Source of the DNA: an uncultured bacterium
GTDB taxonomy: Bacteria; Gemmatimonadota; Gemmatimonadetes; Palauibacterales; KS3-K002
NCBI GenBank assembly: GCA_947581845.1
Contig: CANPVY010000369.1
Span: 1 to 6,311 of the forward strand
Direction of reading: 5' to 3'
Length of the DNA stretch: 6,311 bases
Position 1 is the first letter of the stretch; each line of letters starts with the position of its first letter. A program made the position numbers and the translations under genes. Positions 1-5,848 of the stretch are shown in pieces. The notes beneath the pieces are model-generated. The model did no database searches. It was not told where the DNA came from and saw nothing but the letters and a program-made list of their open reading frames with translations.

Positions 1-444
1 TTCAGTGAGGTGGATGGTGACTTCGCCGTCTTCGTCGGTGCCCGCGGCGGCTGGATCATCAACCATACGCTGGTGCTCGGCGTTGGCGGCTACGGGCTGG
101 TGAACGATATCGAGATTGAGCCGGGATTCCCCGAACCGTGGTATATCGAGTTCGGCTACGGCGGCGTCGAGCTGGAGTACATCAATAGCTCGAACAGTCT
201 GATTCACTTCACGATCTATCTGCTGATCGGAGGCGGTGGGTTGAGCACGAGCCTGCCCGGCGATGAGGAGGCGGTGTTCGTCATGGAGCCGGCAGCGAAC
301 ATCGAGCTCAACGTGACCTCCTACTTCCGCCTCTGTGTCGGCGGTGCCTATCGCTACGTGACCGCGATCAGAATGCCGATCTTCGATGATGAGGATCTTA
401 GCGGGGCCGTCGGGGTCATGACCTTCAAGTTCGGCGCCTTCTAG
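1..444 (+). CDS. Outer-membrane beta-barrel protein, C-terminal part (5' end outside window)
   Basis: The frame is open from base 1 to TAG at 442-444, giving 147 visible residues. The start lies upstream; the GTG at base 10 is only an internal valine codon. The chain is built of short stretches alternating hydrophobic/aromatic and polar residues, separated by glycine-rich or acidic turns (for example FAVFVGARGGWII near the beginning and FRLCVGGAYRYV near visible residue 110). It ends FKFGAF, and a terminal phenylalanine preceded by alternating aromatic residues is the usual C-terminal signal for BAM-dependent insertion into the outer membrane. No catalytic motif is visible. A structural or uncharacterised barrel role is inferred; I cannot name the family. 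The DNA ligase gene follows after 11 nt with no terminator between them, so the two may be co-transcribed, although no shared function is evident. Confidence 0.75.
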   Translation, partial: FSEVDGDFAVFVGARGGWIINHTLVLGVGGYGLVNDIEIEPGFPEPWYIEFGYGGVELEYINSSNSLIHFTIYLLIGGGGLSTSLPGDEEAVFVMEPAANIELNVTSYFRLCVGGAYRYVTAIRMPIFDDEDLSGAVGVMTFKFGAF

Positions 445-455
445 CGAGCGAGCGC

Positions 456-1991
456 GTGCAGCTGGAGGAGTTGGCGCAGACCTCCAAACGGGTCGCGGCC
501 ACGAGCGCCCGCCTGGAGAAGATCGACCTGCTAGCCGCTACACTGCGGAGACTCTCAGACCGGGAAGTACCCGTTGCCGTCGCCTACCTGTCCGGCGAGT
601 TGCCGCAGGGCCGGATCGGAATCGGGCTGGCGATGCTGGAAGCCGCGTTCCCGGACACCTCGGCCGCCGCGCCGACGCTCTCCCTTCTCGAGGTTGACGC
701 CGCACTCGACCGCGTCGCTTCGCTGAGCGGCCCGGGCTCGACCCGCGAGCGTGGTCGCTTGTTGCGTGAGTTGTTAGCCCGCGCCACCCGCGAGGAGCAG
801 GAGTTCCTTGCCCGCCTGCTGCTGGGTGAGTTGAGGCAGGGCGCGCTGCAGGGTGTGATGGTGGAGGCCATCGCGCGCGCCGCAGACGTGCCTGCCTCGG
901 CCGTTCGCCGCGCCCACATGTTCTCCGGCGACCTGCCCGAGGTCGCGGCCGCCGCCCTTCTGGAAGGGGCCCAAGCGCTCGCCCGCTTCTCCATCCAGCT
1001 TTTCCGTCCCGTGCAACCGATGCTGGCGCAGACGGCGGACGAGATCGAAGACGCGCTCGGACTCCTGGAGAGCGCGGCGCTGGAGTACAAGCTCGACGGT
1101 GCCCGCGTGCAGGTGCATCGCGCCGGCGAGGAGGTGCGGGTCTATACACGTAGGCTGAACGATGTAACCGCCGCGGTGCCCGAGCTGGTCGAGCGGATCC
1201 GCGCTCTGCCCGTACGCGAGATCATCCTAGACGGCGAGGCGCTCGCCTTCCGTCCGGATGGCAAGCCGCAGCCGTTCCAGATGACGATGCGCCGCTTCGG
1301 CCGCAAGCTGGACGTGGCACGCATGCAGCGGGAGCTACCGCTGAGCGCCTACTACTTCGACGTGCTCTATCTCGACGGCGCGAGCCTCAGCGATCATCCG
1401 ACCCGCGAGCGGCTCAGCGTCATCGAGGAGGCACTGCCTGAACAGCTTCTCGTCCCGCGCACCGTGACCGGTGATGCGGAGGAAGCTCAGGCCTTCCTCC
1501 AGAGCGCCCTCGCCGCCGGTCATGAAGGCATTATGGCGAAAGCGCTCGACGCCCCGTACGAGGCGGGCCGCCGCGGTCAGAGCTGGCTGAAGCTGAAGCT
1601 CGCCCACACGCTGGACCTGGTCGTGCTCGCCGCCGAGTGGGGCTCCGGTCGCCGCCGTGGCTGGCTCAGCAATCTCCACCTGGGCGCCCGTGATCCGGCT
1701 ACCGGCGGCTTCGTGATGCTAGGCAAGACCTTCAAAGGTCTCAAAGATCAAACGCTCGAGTGGCAGACCCGAAAGCTCCAGGAGCTGGAGGTCAGTCGCG
1801 ACGCGTATACCGTTTACGTGCGTCCGAAGCTTGTCGTCGAGGTAGCATTCGACGGGGTGCAGGCCAGCCCGAGATACCCTGCCGGGCTAACGCTCAGGTT
1901 CGCGAGATTCAAGCGGTACCGACCCGACAAGAGCGATAGCGAAGCCGATACTATTGATGCAGTGCGGGCGATCTACGAGAGCAGTGGCTGA
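456..1991 (+). CDS. ligB: ATP-dependent DNA ligase, LigB type
   Basis: This 511-residue enzyme would seal 3'-OH/5'-phosphate nicks in duplex DNA using ATP through a lysyl-AMP intermediate. Residues 1-180 form the helical DNA-binding domain, about 185-385 the adenylyltransferase domain and 386-511 the OB fold. Motif I is KLDGAR with catalytic K212 and R217; motif III is LDGE (258-261); IIIa is FDVLYLDG (301-308); IV is HEGIMAK (356-362); V is SWLKLK (376-381); VI is RFARFKRYRPDK (481-492). All are intact. From memory it resembles Mycobacterium tuberculosis LigB along its whole length (shared stretches include VAATS, SGELPQ and EWGSGRRRG). That alignment supports the GTG start at 456, although no clear Shine-Dalgarno sequence precedes it. 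Such ligases are accessory to the essential NAD-dependent LigA and are thought to serve repair. No Ku, polymerase, Lhr helicase or nuclease partner is visible, so it looks like a stand-alone ligase. Confidence 0.96.
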   Translation: MQLEELAQTSKRVAATSARLEKIDLLAATLRRLSDREVPVAVAYLSGELPQGRIGIGLAMLEAAFPDTSAAAPTLSLLEVDAALDRVASLSGPGSTRERGRLLRELLARATREEQEFLARLLLGELRQGALQGVMVEAIARAADVPASAVRRAHMFSGDLPEVAAAALLEGAQALARFSIQLFRPVQPMLAQTADEIEDALGLLESAALEYKLDGARVQVHRAGEEVRVYTRRLNDVTAAVPELVERIRALPVREIILDGEALAFRPDGKPQPFQMTMRRFGRKLDVARMQRELPLSAYYFDVLYLDGASLSDHPTRERLSVIEEALPEQLLVPRTVTGDAEEAQAFLQSALAAGHEGIMAKALDAPYEAGRRGQSWLKLKLAHTLDLVVLAAEWGSGRRRGWLSNLHLGARDPATGGFVMLGKTFKGLKDQTLEWQTRKLQELEVSRDAYTVYVRPKLVVEVAFDGVQASPRYPAGLTLRFARFKRYRPDKSDSEADTIDAVRAIYESSG

Positions 1992-2151
1992 GCCGAAGTC
2001 CGAGAAGGAGCGGTAAGGTGGGCTCCTGGTCATCCGGCAGCGCACCGGACAACTCCAGGCGGTTGGGGTGTACCGTGATGCGTAGGTCGAGCAGACGAAT
2101 CAGCTGCGGCACCCGCTCATCTTGCAGCCAGTCTTTGAGATCCGACCACAC
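1951..2151 (-). pseudogene. Possible C-terminal remnant of an unidentified minus-strand gene
   Basis: A minus-strand frame is open from 2226 down to a stop at 1951; the first usable start is GTG at 2151 (66 residues). From 2151 to about 1990 its codons are mostly G/C-ending and the protein looks natural. It has an amphipathic helix-like beginning (DLKDWLQDERVPQLIRLL), then a short strand-like segment (LRITVHPNRLELSG) and a leucine-rich tail (TLPLLLGLRLS). Upstream residues turn into Arg/Ser/Thr-rich noise and reach a stop at 2227-2229, as expected of a truncated gene. No ribosome binding site precedes the GTG. The end overlaps the ligase 3' end antisense by 41 bp, giving a convergent arrangement. 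The strand-like segment faintly recalls the C-termini of serine recombinases, but that is a guess. It could equally be a chance open frame in GC-rich DNA. Confidence 0.3.
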
Positions 2152-2285
2152 GTAGCGGTGGCTTGAGCATCGCCGAGCTGGCGTGGCTCTACTACCTGAA
2201 GTTCGGGGAGGGGCCGTCCCAGCATCCTACCCGTCTTCTCGAGACACGAGTGCAACCATTCCCCCGGATGCGTTGTCGAACGAGG
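1992..2285. other. Gap between ligase and PadR operon
   Basis: About 290 nt without a confident gene. The first half is covered by the possible minus-strand remnant. A 6-bp inverted repeat (AGGAGC at 2006-2011, GCTCCT at 2022-2027) has a 10-nt loop but no T-tract, so it is a poor terminator. A short inverted repeat CTCG-AGACA-CGAG lies at 2238-2250. A TTGTCG at 2273-2278 could be a -35 box for the PadR operon, but the sequence 17-18 nt downstream (TCTACC) is a weak -10. The plus-strand frame beginning TTG at 2163 reads into PadR out of frame and is not considered a gene. Confidence 0.5.
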
Positions 2286-2310
2286 AGACTATGGAGTCTA
2301 CCCGATAGAC
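2286..2310. promoter_or_regulatory. Two overlapping palindromes upstream of PadR (candidate operator or alternating hairpins)
   Basis: Two perfect inverted repeats share a central arm: AGACT-ATGG-AGTCT at 2286-2299 and GTCTA-CCCGA-TAGAC at 2296-2310. Their centres (2292.5 and 2303) are 10.5 bp apart, about one helical turn, which would place two bound dimers on the same face of the DNA. The pair ends 9 nt before the PadR ATG at 2320. PadR regulators commonly repress their own promoters at short dyads, so an autoregulatory operator is a reasonable inference. As RNA, the two hairpins would be mutually exclusive. The region also contains a 5-codon frame (ATG at 2291, stop at 2306-2308) preceded by GAGGAG at 2282-2287 with a rather short spacing of 3 nt. 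Confidence 0.4.
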
Positions 2311-2319
2311 ACGTTGACC

Positions 2320-2649
2320 ATGACCGATCTCCAGCTGGGACAGTTCGAGCAGGCCGTGCTCATCGCGGTCCTCCGTGAAGGAGCCGCCGCCTTCGCCCTG
2401 GAAGTGCGCAGGGCTCTGGAGGTGGACTCGGGAAGGCCCGTATCCAGAGGTGCGTTCTACACCACTGTCGAGCGCCTGAAGAGGAAGGGGCTTCTGACGT
2501 GGGAGACGGTCCGCCCCGAGGGCGAGAGCCGCGCCACGATGCAGAGGCGATTCAGCGTGACGCCAGCGGGATTAGCAGCGCTGCGCGATGCGAAGCGGTT
2601 CCTGGAAGCTCGGTGCGCCAGCCTCGAGCAGGTGCTGGGGGAGTCATGA
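2320..2649 (+). CDS. PadR-family transcriptional regulator linked to permease
   Basis: A small winged-helix DNA-binding protein of 109 residues from ATG 2320. A TTG at 2314 would add two residues and cannot be excluded; neither start has a clear ribosome binding site. The PadR fold is visible in order: helix 1 LGQFEQAVLIAVLR, helix 2 AFALEVRRALE, recognition-helix region SRGAFYTTVERLKRKGLL, then the wing ending RRFSVTPAGLAALRDA and a short C-terminal dimerisation helix. The length fits the short PadR subfamily found next to duplicated orphan permeases in Acidobacteriota and relatives. The stop TGA overlaps the permease ATG (ATGA, 2646-2649), so the two are translationally coupled. By family behaviour it probably represses this operon, perhaps through the palindromes at 2286-2310. 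Its ligand cannot be read from the sequence. Confidence 0.9.
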   Translation: MTDLQLGQFEQAVLIAVLREGAAAFALEVRRALEVDSGRPVSRGAFYTTVERLKRKGLLTWETVRPEGESRATMQRRFSVTPAGLAALRDAKRFLEARCASLEQVLGES

Positions 2650-5324
2650 TCGTCCGGCTGTCGAACTGTCTCCTCCGAGCCGCCCTCCCCTCGGACGAGG
2701 CCACCGAGACCATCCTGAATGACCTGTCCGAAGAGCTCCGCATGCGCCGGGAGGGTGGCCGGGGCTGGGTCCATGGGATCTGGTATTCCTGGGAATCGCT
2801 GAAGCTGGCGGCACACTTCACCCTGCTTCGCCTGGATGGCCGGAGCAGGGGTCCATCAAGGCCCGCACCGGCTCCTTCAGGAAACAGGAGAGGAACAGGA
2901 GATCAACGCATGGGACTCGAGTCGTGGATTCAGGATCTCCGCTTTGCGGTGAGAACCTTCGCGCGCGACCGCGTCTTCACGGCTAGCGCCGTCCTTACCC
3001 TGGCCCTGGGGATCGGCGGCTCCACGGCCATGTTCACCGTGGTCGACCGGGTTCTGTTGCGGCCTCTGCCCTACGAAGAGCCTGACCGGATCGTGGCCAT
3101 CCGGCAGATCATCGAGCGGTGGAAGGAGATCGCCAACCTCCGGGACTCGTGGGACCGGGCCCGGCTCCACCCGGATCAGTTTGCCCTATTCCGCGACGAG
3201 GCGACGTCCTTGTCGGCGATCGCGGTTCACAACCAGGTGAAGAGGGTTCTCCGGGGCGAGGCTCCCCCGGAACTCTTGTCCGTGGGACGGGCCAGCTCCG
3301 GTCTTCTGGATCTTCTGGGAGTTGTGCCCGCTCGCGGCAGGTGGTTCACCCGGGAGGAGGAAGGGGATAAGAATGGCCCTGTTCCCGTGGTCGTTCTGAG
3401 CGACGAGTTCAAACGCTCTCATTTCCCGGAGGCCCAGGAGGTCTTGGGAACGTCCATCGTTCTCGGCGATCAGGCCTACACGGTGATCGGTGTGCTTCCT
3501 TCCGGCTTTCACCTGAGGGAATTCGCACCGGGGCAGGTGGACGATGGACATCGGGACCTGTGGATCCCGGGCGGCCACGAGTGCTGTTATAAGTGGGAGG
3601 CCATCGGGCGTCTGGCGCCCGGCGTGACCATCAAACAGGCAGAGGCACAGCTCCAGAGCTATCTTCCGGAGATCGCCCCCGGCACCAGGCGCTTCAGGGT
3701 GATCCCTCTCCGCCAGGCTGAGGGCGAGAAGCTGGCAACGCCCCTGATTCTCCTCCTCGGTGCCACGGGACTCCTCCTTCTCATCGCCTGCGGGAACGTC
3801 GCGACCCTGCTCATGGGACAGCTGGCCCATCGGGAGCATGAGCTTGCGGCGCGGACCGCCCTCGGCGCCAGCCGGGCCCGAATCACACGACAGCTCATGA
3901 CCGAATGTGCTCTCCTGGGGGGCATGGCGGTCCTGGTAGGGGTGGGACTGGCCCATACCCTCACGCCGGTCATGGTCCGCCTGGGTCCCACGCTGCCTCG
4001 TCTGGACGACGTCGGAATCGACGTCCGGGCCTTGGCTGCCGGGATCCTCGCCGGAGGAGCCTGCGTGCTCATCTCCGGTCTCGTTCCCGCCATGATCGCA
4101 TCGGGCGACTCCCTCCACTCCAGGCTCCAGCGGGGCAGCCGGAGCTTCCTGCGCCGCGCCTCCCGTCTCTCTTCTTTCGCCGTCGTCCTCGAGCTGGCTC
4201 TGACCACTGTCCTTCTGGTCGGTGGCGGGTTGCTGACCCGGAGCTTCGAGGAGCTCATGGATATCGACCCGGGAATCGAGACGGAGGGCCTGACGGCTCT
4301 GTTCACCCGCCTGGAATTCGCGGATGCCGAGGACGGGTTGCACGAGGCCTTCAGGAAGGGGGAGGAGATCCGGCTTGCGCTGGAGTCCGTGCCCGGTGTC
4401 ACGGCGGTCACCGTTTCAGCAGATCTTCCTTTCATAAGCAAACCCTGGAGCACGACGATTTTTCTGCCGGGCGAGGTTCGCGGTTCCACCTCCCTCTTCT
4501 GGCAGGTGGACCACGACTATCACACCGCGATGGGAATCCCCCTCCTGTCCGGGAGGCTCCTGACCGCCGCCGACCGGGAGGCTAGCGCTTCCGTCGCCGT
4601 CATCAGCGAGTCCCTGGCCAGAGCGAACTGGCCGGGCCGTTCACCCTTGGGTGAGACCTTCTGGCTCAACCCGGAAGACCCGCCCGTGTCCGTGATCGGT
4701 GTGGTGGGGGACGTGAGACACGAATCCCTCGCCGATCGAACCGAGCCTGTGGCCTACATGCCCCTCGACGGCAGATGGGGGCGGCTTCCCAGAGCGTTCG
4801 CCATCCGCTCCTCCCGCAGGCCGGAGGAGCTGATTCCGGAGCTCCGGCGAGCGGTCCTTGCGACGGCTCCCGGGACCCTGATCGAGGTTCTGGCTCCGTA
4901 CGAGCGGCTCGTGGCACGGTCTGCCTCGGTGGAGCGGTTTCGCATGGTCCTCACCACCGGATTCGCCGTCATGGCCGCGATCCTGGCCGGGATTGGCATC
5001 CTGGGGGTCACGGCCCGGACCGTGGCCAGCCATCGCCGGGAGCTGGGGATCCGAATGGCGTTGGGGGCCCGCGAACAACGCCTCGTCTGGGAAGCCGTAC
5101 GACGACACCTGCGTTTGGCCGGCGCCGGAATCCTGCTCGGGGTTCTTCTGGCTTTGGGGTCCAGCCGGCTTCTGGCCGGGTTCCTCTTCGGGATCACGCC
5201 GGCAGATCCCGTCACCTTTGTGTCGGTGACGCTCGGCGAGCTCGGACTCGCCCTGGTGACGATCTACGTTCCCGCTCGCCGAATCGCGGCGCTGGAACCT
5301 GCAACGGTGCTCCGGCCCGAGTAG
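2646..5324 (+). CDS. Duplicated orphan MacB/FtsX-type permease with N-terminal prefix domain
   Basis: An 892-residue inner-membrane protein. The ATG at 2646 is chosen because it overlaps the PadR stop; the frame extends further upstream but there only shadows PadR. Residues 1-65 resemble the permease prefix domain found before such permeases (ILNDLSEELRMR). After a Pro/Arg/Gly-rich linker comes the typical start at residue 89 (GLESWIQDLRFAVRTF). Membrane segments are estimated near 110-136, 365-388, 421-440, 462-484, 509-531, 769-790, 823-843 and 856-876. MacB-like periplasmic domains lie at about 137-345 and 532-755. FtsX domains follow each, with cytoplasmic signatures REHELAARTALGASR and RRELGIRMALGARE. 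This matches the acidobacterial duplicated orphan permease (ADOP) family. No ABC ATPase is adjacent, so the energy source and substrate are unknown; related MacB proteins act in efflux or mechanotransmission. Two adjacent cysteines (313-314) sit in the first periplasmic domain. Confidence 0.93.
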   Translation: MIVRLSNCLLRAALPSDEATETILNDLSEELRMRREGGRGWVHGIWYSWESLKLAAHFTLLRLDGRSRGPSRPAPAPSGNRRGTGDQRMGLESWIQDLRFAVRTFARDRVFTASAVLTLALGIGGSTAMFTVVDRVLLRPLPYEEPDRIVAIRQIIERWKEIANLRDSWDRARLHPDQFALFRDEATSLSAIAVHNQVKRVLRGEAPPELLSVGRASSGLLDLLGVVPARGRWFTREEEGDKNGPVPVVVLSDEFKRSHFPEAQEVLGTSIVLGDQAYTVIGVLPSGFHLREFAPGQVDDGHRDLWIPGGHECCYKWEAIGRLAPGVTIKQAEAQLQSYLPEIAPGTRRFRVIPLRQAEGEKLATPLILLLGATGLLLLIACGNVATLLMGQLAHREHELAARTALGASRARITRQLMTECALLGGMAVLVGVGLAHTLTPVMVRLGPTLPRLDDVGIDVRALAAGILAGGACVLISGLVPAMIASGDSLHSRLQRGSRSFLRRASRLSSFAVVLELALTTVLLVGGGLLTRSFEELMDIDPGIETEGLTALFTRLEFADAEDGLHEAFRKGEEIRLALESVPGVTAVTVSADLPFISKPWSTTIFLPGEVRGSTSLFWQVDHDYHTAMGIPLLSGRLLTAADREASASVAVISESLARANWPGRSPLGETFWLNPEDPPVSVIGVVGDVRHESLADRTEPVAYMPLDGRWGRLPRAFAIRSSRRPEELIPELRRAVLATAPGTLIEVLAPYERLVARSASVERFRMVLTTGFAVMAAILAGIGILGVTARTVASHRRELGIRMALGAREQRLVWEAVRRHLRLAGAGILLGVLLALGSSRLLAGFLFGITPADPVTFVSVTLGELGLALVTIYVPARRIAALEPATVLRPE
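2897..2912 (+). promoter_or_regulatory. Internal ribosome binding site and second in-frame permease start
   Basis: AGGAG at 2897-2901 stands 8 nt before an ATG at 2910-2912, an ideal arrangement and much better than the signal before the ATG at 2646. The ATG is in frame and is codon 89 of the long form. Initiation here would give an 804-residue permease starting MGLESWIQDLRF, which is where prefix-less members of the family begin. The linker before it (residues 66-88) is low-complexity. Both a full-length and a prefix-less product are therefore possible. Confidence 0.5.
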
Positions 5325-5347
5325 GAAGGCCAATGAAATGGCCTCCT
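5323..5347 (+). terminator. Hairpin at the permease stop codon
   Basis: AGGAAGGCCA (5323-5332) pairs with TGGCCTCCT (5339-5347) as a 9-bp stem with one bulged A and the 6-nt loop ATGAAA. It begins inside the TAG stop (5322-5324). No U-tract follows, so it is not a canonical intrinsic terminator. It may still end or stabilise the PadR-permease message. The loop also contains an ATG (5333-5335) that opens an 81-codon frame of doubtful coding status. Confidence 0.35.
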
Positions 5348-5362
5348 GTGTCGTGGGCCATC

Positions 5363-5540
5363 GAGTTCCAGCGTTCCTGGAAGTTCCCGCTTTCGGCACC
5401 ACGAGGCGATTCAAGGAGGGTTGCCGCCTCCACTCACTCCATTCGCTTCGGTGAGCGCGGCACGGTCAAGTCAGGTACGCGGGTTGTCAACCGCAGCGCG
5501 AGGTGTCCCAATTCGTCGGAGTTTCACGGGAACTTCCGCT
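5363..5540. repeat. Pair of imperfect repeats centred on GGAANTTCC
   Basis: Copy 1 (5363-5391) reads GAGTTCCA, then 8 nt, then GGAAGTTCCCGCT. Copy 2 (5519-5540) reads GAGTTTCA, then CG, then GGAACTTCCGCT. They are 156 bp apart and share the order GAGTT-CA-GGAA-TTCC-GCT. Because the core is itself a palindrome, they can also pair as an inverted repeat: GGAAGTTCCCG (5379-5389) is exactly complementary to CGGGAACTTCC (5527-5537). Copy 1 additionally contains a TTCCAG-CGTTC-CTGGAA hairpin (5366-5382). They could be binding sites, ends of a small non-autonomous element or a dispersed repeat; the window alone cannot decide. Confidence 0.4.
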
Positions 5541-5776
5541 GGGGAGCCTTTCCAGCTGAACGTGGACGGGGAGGGTAAGGCTGAATGGCAGGCAACCCGC
5601 CTGCACGGTATTTCGACCCCGCAAAGACCTTTCCTTGCCTATGTCCACAGACAAGGGAATCTCGCGGGCTGGGATCGCGCCAGGCCTGGGCGGTGCGCTA
5701 AGGCAATAGCGTGGTCTGGTCTAAGCAAGGCCCCTCGATTCCCTTCAGTGTGAAGTTGGCCGCTAGCTAGGGCCCA

Positions 5777-5805
5777 TTGTCGCTATGCAGCTATGACAGT
5801 AACGT
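5777..5805 (+). promoter_or_regulatory. Candidate sigma70-type promoter for the lipoprotein gene
   Basis: TTGTCG at 5777-5782 matches four of six bases of the -35 consensus. Exactly 17 nt later TAACGT (5800-5805) keeps the three most conserved -10 positions (T, A and final T). This would start transcription near 5812 and leave a leader of roughly 37 nt before the ATG at 5849. The -10 lies in the 8-bp palindrome TAACGTTA (5800-5807), and the spacer carries a GCTATG direct repeat (5782-5787 and 5790-5795). The match is modest and the phylum's consensus is unknown. Confidence 0.3.
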
Positions 5806-5848
5806 TAATGGTGTCGGTTCGCGCCACGATAGAGTAGGAGGAGTAGAG

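Larger units (their letters stand above)
5325..5848. other. Long intergenic region with several short dyads
   Basis: About 520 nt with no convincing gene. Beyond the hairpin at the permease stop it holds paired GGAANTTCC elements (5363-5391 and 5519-5540) and the palindrome GGTTGTCAACC (5482-5492). A GC-rich hairpin GCAGGC-AACCC-GCCTGC lies at 5588-5604, the 10-bp palindrome CCAGGCCTGG at 5680-5689, and CGCTA-AGGCAA-TAGCG at 5696-5711. CTAGCTAG is at 5763-5770. A plus-strand frame of 110 codons beginning TTG at 5421 has biased, repetitive composition and badly spaced start signals, so I do not call it. An ATG frame at 5333-5578 is discussed as a finding. No tRNA or known structured RNA was recognised. 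Confidence 0.6.

Noticed and set aside
2006..2027. AGGAGC/GCTCCT inverted repeat after the ligase as a terminator
   Set aside because: Only 6 bp with a 10-nt loop and no T-tract on either strand.
2273..2302. Sigma70-like promoter for PadR (TTGTCG with TCTACC)
   Set aside because: The -10 matches only three of six bases and lacks the key A at the second position; noted in the gap description but not called.
2163..2378. Plus-strand 71-codon frame before PadR
   Set aside because: It runs out of frame into PadR. The second half is a shadow, and the first 35 residues show no motif or ribosome binding site.
2499..2645. Upstream extension of the permease frame to ATG 2499
   Set aside because: This stretch only reads the PadR coding sequence in another frame; the ATG overlapping the PadR stop at 2646 is the sensible start.
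3186..4343. Long minus-strand open frame (385 codons) across the permease gene
   Set aside because: It lies antisense to a clearly coding permease. Its Gln/Gly/Glu/Arg-rich peptide lacks any hydrophobic core or motif, as expected from the complement of GC-rich codons.
3659..4489. Second long minus-strand frame (276 codons) inside the permease gene
   Set aside because: Ser/Arg/Pro-rich composition typical of antisense shadows; no start signal and no recognisable fold.
5413..5450. Resemblance of GCCGCCTCCACT to the 3' end of tmRNA
   Set aside because: No T-arm, no matching acceptor half and no tag-peptide frame nearby.
5421..5753. Plus-strand 110-codon frame in the intergenic region
   Set aside because: TTG start only 1 nt after AAGGAGG, Ser/Arg/Pro-rich disordered composition and no domain; best treated as non-coding.
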